Of a stretch of DNA of 64,000 nt, positions 58,384 to 64,000 are shown one piece after another (position 1 is the stretch's first letter; the number at the start of each line of letters is the position of its first letter). Origin of the DNA: Taenia hydatigena. Its lineage: Eukaryota > Platyhelminthes > Cestoda > Cyclophyllidea > Taeniidae. The notes beneath the pieces were generated by a model. The model worked only from the letters and a program-made list of their open reading frames with translations, had not been told where the DNA came from and did not search any database. The translations under genes were made by a program, and so were the position numbers. The stretch lies in NCBI GenBank assembly GCA_036345935.2, contig JADWOT020001571.1:1-64000 (forward strand). The letters are read 5' to 3'.

Positions 58384-58954
58384 GTAAGTCATCAGCAGCA
58401 CCTTTTTACTTATGTGCTTATAAGTAGTTGACGCTTTGGACTCACCCTGAGTAGGAATGTGGTTGCTTGGTCGAATAGGTTTCCAGATTATTATTTTGAA
58501 GTAAATCATCGGCCCTTGTGGCCATCTTCTGCAAGTACTGCCGTCCCACACTGTCTTGCCTCTGATTGTGTGAGTGAAGTGGAGAGTCTTTTCTCTTTTG
58601 TCCGATGTCTTTGTTCTACTGCGTAATCCCGATCGTCACCAACCTCATTAGTGTAGGAAGGCCCTACTGCGTCAACTTGTTACGTATGTGTTCTGTTTCT
58701 CTTGACACTTCAACATTCACATCCACGCATTCGATTGGGCTATCGTCGGATCCAACGATTCGGGAAGACTCATTGTACTTGGTGACAACCCACAAGTTAA
58801 TTTAATCTGTTAGTGAAGGTAAGAAGATCGATTTGGAGCCAAGGCGATGTTGGATTGAAAAATGTGGGCGAAGCAGAGGTCTCGGAACTGTTGAAGTTGT
58901 TTCCTTCACCATGGCCCTTAAGGGGAGGGTGATGCTGCATTTGAGGAACTAACC
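58384..58954 (+). other. No gene recognised
   Basis: Intron-like sequence after the CH-domain donor. No further ASPM motif (such as the PAISRLQK stretch) found. Confidence 0.45.
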
Positions 58955-59390
58955 AGATCCACTAGAATCAATTCTGCAATGCTGTCCATGTATTATTACC
59001 GCTACTACTAATTAAATTTCGCAGACTCATTAGTAGTAGTAGATAGACGGTCCTCAATGTAAGCAGTTACCAGTTAGTTGACGTGTAGAATTCGACAATA
59101 ATTATTGTTATTATAATGGTAAAAATTTATGGTTGTATTGGATGGGGGAGGAGAAAGCGTCTGTCACGAATGGAGGGAGCACCTCAACGACCAGCAGACC
59201 TGCCCAGACTTCCGCTGCAGTAACCACGACTGGCGATGACTGGACCTGCGCTGCTTTGGCCATTTTAACTCCACTAGCTCATGGCTGCTATGCTTTCGTG
59301 ACTTTTCTCGTAGGTCCGTACAACCAGTCACTAAGCGCCTCAGCTACTATGAATAGTGCAGCTCCCTGTTTGCGTTCATCAAAAAGGCAA
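58955..59390 (-). repeat. Outer inverted-repeat block, right (with decayed tail exon)
   Basis: Mirror of 35,405-35,880. On the plus strand 59,100-59,330 carries the counterpart of the antigen tail exon (MGEEKASVTNGGS, RPAQTSAAVTTTGDD, TCAALAILTPLA), but a one-base loss shifts the frame in the hydrophobic segment, and the original frame has TCG TGA. It is a pseudo-exon. Confidence 0.68.
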
Positions 59391-59512
59391 AGGGCAAAGC
59401 TTGGTCTTGTGCTTCTTCACCATTACTTTTAAAGCAGAATTCTCATGAAAGTATCAATTATTGTTCGTCTATCCCTAATCTGACCCTCCCTGCCCTCCAT
59501 CTAAACACTTTA

Positions 59513-59911
59513 TTGCTACAAATTGTAATCTTGGTGTTTAAGTCCAAATCCATGTTCTGCAAGGGGTCAGTGTCTTCACTTGCGCCTGATGGGCGTTACT
59601 GTTTCACCGTGACTCGCGACCCTCAGTGGACTTGCATTTTCGCCTCTACTTGCCCTATCAAACCAAAAAAAGAAAGATTTAAGGAACGTCTCTCACAGTT
59701 TCCATGGGATCAGGTAGGCCAGACACCCACTTCAGTTCACCGTACCTTGTATCCAGCCCTATTACTGTGCAAATTTAAACGTCTTCTTCGTGGCAGGAGT
59801 GATATTGCAACAGTTCGCCAAGTCATTATTATTTACAAAAGTGCAGCACCCTTCACTAGGTCTGCAACTAGAATTGTGTTTGAAGTTGCGCAGTGTAAAA
59901 TCAGTTTGTAA
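59513..59911 (+). CDS. Unassigned ORF, 132 aa
   Basis: Longest non-repeat ORF of the right flank. It reads SMFCKGSVSSLAPDGRYCFT, DPQWTCIFASTCPIKPKKER, LLCKFKRLLRGRSD, SATRIVFEVAQCKISL. No signal peptide or domain recognised. CAG|GTAGGC at 59,715 could be a donor. No upstream TATA close by. Coding status uncertain. Confidence 0.25.
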   Translation: MLQIVILVFKSKSMFCKGSVSSLAPDGRYCFTVTRDPQWTCIFASTCPIKPKKERFKERLSQFPWDQVGQTPTSVHRTLYPALLLCKFKRLLRGRSDIATVRQVIIIYKSAAPFTRSATRIVFEVAQCKISL

Positions 59912-60811
59912 ATTGCGACTCAGTGAAGCATGTGAATGTGAAATGTACAAGACCTATTTGTAGTCTGTTCTACCACATCGCTGTTCGAGTCCCATTCGGA
60001 GGAATGAGAGGAAATCCTAATTCCTTCGCTCTGGCTTGGATAGCGATGAGCGGTTTGAGAAATGCAAATCTAATTACAACTGTACAGAACAAGCTGTCTC
60101 CCGCTACTCACAGCATTCAGTCAGGCGTAGTTGCCGTGAACACTTGTCTCAAATGATGTATTGGCGAGAAAATAAGTAAGAATGTTTTGCCTTGGATGAG
60201 AAATTTTAATTTGCAGGATGGCTACGGTGACCAGTAAACATTGCGAAAGTTTGTCACGGAGCTACTTTCGGTACTTGCATGGAGATGACAAGCAAGCGAG
60301 CACGCAAATGGAGTGCTGGCAGTAGAGGGACAAGCCACCTACCTATCTCTGTGCGGGTGTGCATTTGAGAGGAATAGCTAGGCGTGATAAATTGTTGCCA
60401 AATTCTCCTGCTAAAACATTCCCAAAATACTGCTGATTCTTGCACAACTTCAGCTTAGTTTGAACCTGCATTCCAAATCAGTGTTGTGCTTAAGATCACT
60501 CCCATCGCAAGCCTGAATGTCATCAGGGTGTTGCATAAAATGCTTAGTAGCCAGCCTAATCAGTGCGGTTTGCATATGGCAGCAGAGAGTGGCTACTGCG
60601 CCACAAAGTCTAGAAGACAGTGGATGGGATTCGTAGTGACTTCAAAACGGCAATGTATTCTGCCTCTCTTCTGCCCATTTACTACATTCAAACCTCTTAC
60701 AGAAAAGCAGTGTGACCATGACGATAGCCTACCAAAATGAGCTGGATGAGGTCCCACCATTCGCACCTAACGCCTTCTTATAGCTGAGGGATAGCTGTCA
60801 TTTGGCATAAG

Positions 60812-61285
60812 TGCATGTTGAGCCGTTTTCAAGATTCGATGTTCTGAAGCAATGTTTGCGAGAATCGTTGAGTTGACAGAATCCATCGCCATCCGGGTAT
60901 GCTGGCGGTTGAGGTGAGGCGACTGCGTGACCTTCGCACAAAACAGCGCGAATGGATGCATTCCCTTCTATCCCTTGAACTTCGGCACTACACTATTAGC
61001 TTTTCCACCTCTCATTCATGTCCTTGCATGTCTCATTCTACATCACATTTCTTATTTCATCCCTATGTCAATGGCGTTAGCATAATTAGTTTTCTCTTTA
61101 AAACAAATCAGAATCACTGACCTTCTGCCCCACTTGGCAATTAGTATATGCAACATCTTTGATTAGGGGAACTTGGTGAACACCTGAAGCAGCATTTCTG
61201 GCTGGGGATGGATTCTGTCAACACGGCGATACTCACAAGCATCGATTTGGTACATTCAATCTTGGAAATAACTCAACAGGTACTC
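60812..61285. repeat. Short inverted repeat, ~80-bp arms
   Basis: 60,812-60,893 reversed matches 61,204-61,285 (GATGGATTCTGTCAAC, CAAT/GAATCTTG, CTCAACA). Both arms keep a frame MDSVN-ILT/AN-I---SIL/RILK-Q. The right arm has CAG|GTACTC as a possible donor. Confidence 0.45.
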
Positions 61286-61589
61286 GTGCAGAATGCTGTT
61301 TGCTGGCGCTTTATCTCTTGCCACCCAAAATCCACTTCGAATTGTATGACACTGCGTGAAGCAAGCGGAATTCTCCGCACAATTTTTAGCCCACAGTAAT
61401 CAATTCTTTCCCTCACGGACCCGGGATTTACTTCCAAGGATGTTCTGCTGATGTTTCTGCACGTCATTACACCACATCAGATTGTAGTTATCACCATCCT
61501 GCCAAGCAATTTGGATGAAAAGACAGATGATTAGAAAGTGTTTGTCAAAACTATCGCGAGTTTTGATACATCTGATGATTGTCCACTGG

Positions 61590-61850
61590 TCGCTACGCCA
61601 GTGGATTGGCGACTGCATTGTGTGTCGAGGAGCGCGCACCTGGATACATCAATTTGAAGGAATTGCTGCGATCCGCTCCCTACGACCTACAGTTCAGGAG
61701 CACCACCGCTTCTTTCTACAGACGCTATTTTCTTCTGTGATTACCAGGTCAAATCTATTCCTCTTCTTTGGCGTAACGTTCTTTCCTTTTCTCGCTAATG
61801 TGGCGGCTTGTAAAACATTCAGTGTAGACTAGTTGTGGATAAAGTGGCCA
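61590..61850 (+). other. Possible exon remnants, frames interrupted
   Basis: The plus frame VEERAPGYINLKELLRSAPY, DLQFRSTTASFYRRYF looks protein-like but has no start and meets a stop. Not assigned. Confidence 0.2.
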
Positions 61851-64000
61851 GATGGCAGGCAGCAAGTGGTATTAGCGAATACGACAGTTTCGACCAGTGC
61901 GATGCATTCCGAAGTATTCACTTCAACGTATGCATCATGACGACTGTACGCAGAACAGGCGGAAAATCAGTAACAACTCTCCCTATCATAATGGCACAAC
62001 GATGTCTTTGAATCGTCACTGCGTTTAGGCCTGCCAGGACATTGGGTAGGCCGACTAAATTAAAGCATTTAAAGCAGCAGTTCTCTTCATGCCTTAATTT
62101 CTTTATTCAAGAAATATCAAAGCAGGTGTTTGGAGACAAATAATTACCAGGGCTGATGATCAGAAGCCACGGCTGTCCCCATTTGTGGCATTTTACAACG
62201 AAAAAGCGTTGCATCACAATTAGATATCGCGCAGTCCACGTATTTAAGTCGCGGGTTGAAGGCGTGATTAAATTTAGGCGACAGGCAAAGGCACAATATG
62301 TAGGCATTGTGATGGGATCAGTCTAATCCCTCTCACAAGGGTCGTGTTCTTTGGTCCTTGTCGTTCCCGTCACGCTAGGCATCGGTGCGCACATCCCTCG
62401 GTGATGCCAGACTTCAGTTCTCTGTTCCATTAGGCATTTGCACCACGAGTCGATCAATGCTAAGGATTCCACCGTATTGAGCTACTACGTGTCTGGCAAT
62501 GAAGATCGCTTAAATGTTTGTTGGAGATTGTGTGCCCGATGTTTGACAGAAGTTTATGTTGCGAAACGCGCAATGGGAAAATGAATGCCTGAGCTTTGTC
62601 AAAATCAAGAACATTAAGTTAGTATCTTTTATGACGCACACTTATAAGTTGTCAGCTTAGCGTTTCTTTGAGCCCACAGATTATGATTGGCATCTGTGAG
62701 CGGAGGTCTACTGCACAAGTTGAAGTTACTAGTCTGCTCAGCCCATTTGGGATGTCCAAAGGCATGGTGGTAGGGCAGCAACTTTTGTTGGACCTCAACT
62801 ACTCTCCGCCAATCCTCGCAGCCCGACTATGGACATGACACTACAATTACCGAATCCGATCGATTTCACAAAGACGTAGGGACACTGCAGTAGTAACTAT
62901 GACGACTTCTGTTTTATAAAAGTAGTCTCTCTTCAAATGCGACTGATATTGCTGCAAACACTGATGGCATCACAAGCCTCCTCATCACTTCATGTGCTAT
63001 TTATCCTACCTGACAATTGGATGCCACTCTAATGCTGTGCCAACCCTCAAATTTCAAATTATGTAAAGCCTTACTCATTGTCAATTGTTAGAAGCGATAA
63101 TCCACCCAAACGAATAAGCATGGCTTTGGACTAACAAAATGTCTTGGTGCTTTGGGGACAAATATCTATAATGCGGTGGAGGCGTGGGAACCACGACAAT
63201 GACACGTTACGTCGAACAGGGTTTGAGGCCTATTTAACTCCCTTCTGTTATCACAGCCGTGGAATTGGATGGAATTAGCACGTCAAAATTGTGTGTGCGT
63301 GTACTGCGTGCTGGTCAACAGCTAATGTGTCAGTAGGTCGCGTTAATCGCATCCAGCTGCAAAATTAAAGCAGCCATTCAAAATTAAAATAATTTGAGCT
63401 ACTCGCTAAACAGAATGCAAATGTTATCCTTGATAGACCTTAGGTGCATGGGGTGCAGAAGTGAGCGCTAAAACTCTACACCTCCTGTTTGCTTGGACCA
63501 CATGAGAAAGGATTGGTTGTAGTTAAATGTAGTTGTGATTAGCCTAGACAGGAATTCTGCCCACATGTTTGGCAGAGAAGACCAGCAGCTCTGATACCAA
63601 CTTGCATTTTAAGATGTTTAGCTTCTCAAGGAAGAAGGATCAGTAATCACTTCTGCCTATGAGCTACGACAACCCCATTTTCAACCACACCCATACTTAC
63701 ATGAAATGGGTCAAAGATTTGGTTGCTGCAACGTCTTCTATGCGCAAATTCCTTACTGTTCCTTGCTTCACCGCCTGTTTTAGCAAATATTTACTTCAAC
63801 TTATGCATTAGGACCGCTGTATGCAAAGCACGCGAAAGAGCATTAACACAATGGAATAAGCATTACAAGCATTGCGTCGCAAACCGCTTCTGTTTAATGC
63901 ATGCGTGTTCATTCGTAGCTGGTGTAACGATGTCTCTGAACCATCACTGTGGTTGGACCTGCCATGGCAGTGACTAGATGAGCCAAACTAAATTATTTAA
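61851..64000. other. No gene recognised
   Basis: Only short ORFs on both strands, no splice-supported frames, no repeat clearly shared with the rest of the window. Confidence 0.45.

Noticed and set aside
1..64000. CRISPR arrays, tRNA or rRNA genes, bacterial operons
   Set aside because: No regularly spaced repeats, no B-box with a foldable cloverleaf, no rRNA motifs; intron-bearing exons show a eukaryotic source.

Overview
This is eukaryotic (metazoan) DNA with very low gene density. There are no operons, no Shine-Dalgarno-linked ORFs, no rRNA and no tRNA that I could find. What coding sequence remains is in short exons with GT...AG introns, some very small (32, 51-57 and 149 nt). Three things together point to a parasitic flatworm, most likely a taeniid tapeworm: (i) a fibronectin-III exon plus a Ser/Thr-rich exon with a hydrophobic C-terminus, the layout of the taeniid oncosphere-antigen family (EG95/45W/TSOL18 type); (ii) a family of ~185-bp TG...CA solo LTRs like those of miniature LTR retrotransposons (TRIMs) reported from taeniids; (iii) tiny introns. 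The species is inference.

1-17.8 kb is a mosaic of old dispersed repeats with no convincing gene. It includes a 199-bp-arm fold-back (7,619-8,092) and a ~2-kb unit (10.08-12.13 kb) repeated at 24.78-26.68 kb. 17.8-21.5 kb is the most gene-like part. On the minus strand lies a compact intronless gene with TATA box, forkhead-like site and poly(A) signal. It encodes a 123-aa secreted precursor with an acidic propiece and a very basic amphipathic C-terminus, an antimicrobial-peptide-like design. Two decayed relatives lie at 19.85-20.30 kb and 21.39-21.48 kb. 21.5-35.4 kb is again dispersed repeats, including a tandem duplication (29.55-31.69 kb) and nested insertions (32.2-33.96 kb).

35.4-59.4 kb is a large, diverged inverted duplication. 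The inner arms are 37,832-42,288 and 52,640-57,890; an outer pair is 35,405-35,880 and 58,955-59,390. The length difference of the inner arms is accounted for by a 185-bp solo LTR and a ~615-bp segment present only on the right. The arms carry exon remnants of unidentified genes. The spacer holds three partial copies, in both orientations, of one exon cassette in which every internal exon is in symmetric phase 1. The left flank carries the disrupted FnIII antigen gene. The right flank carries a broken exon of an ASPM/abnormal-spindle-type calponin-homology domain. 59.4-64 kb has unassigned ORFs and one short inverted repeat.

Most coding fragments carry a frameshift, a stop or a missing exon. 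The window reads as a graveyard of duplicated gene pieces, with one apparently intact gene, the cationic secreted peptide. Repeat identities were judged by eye.
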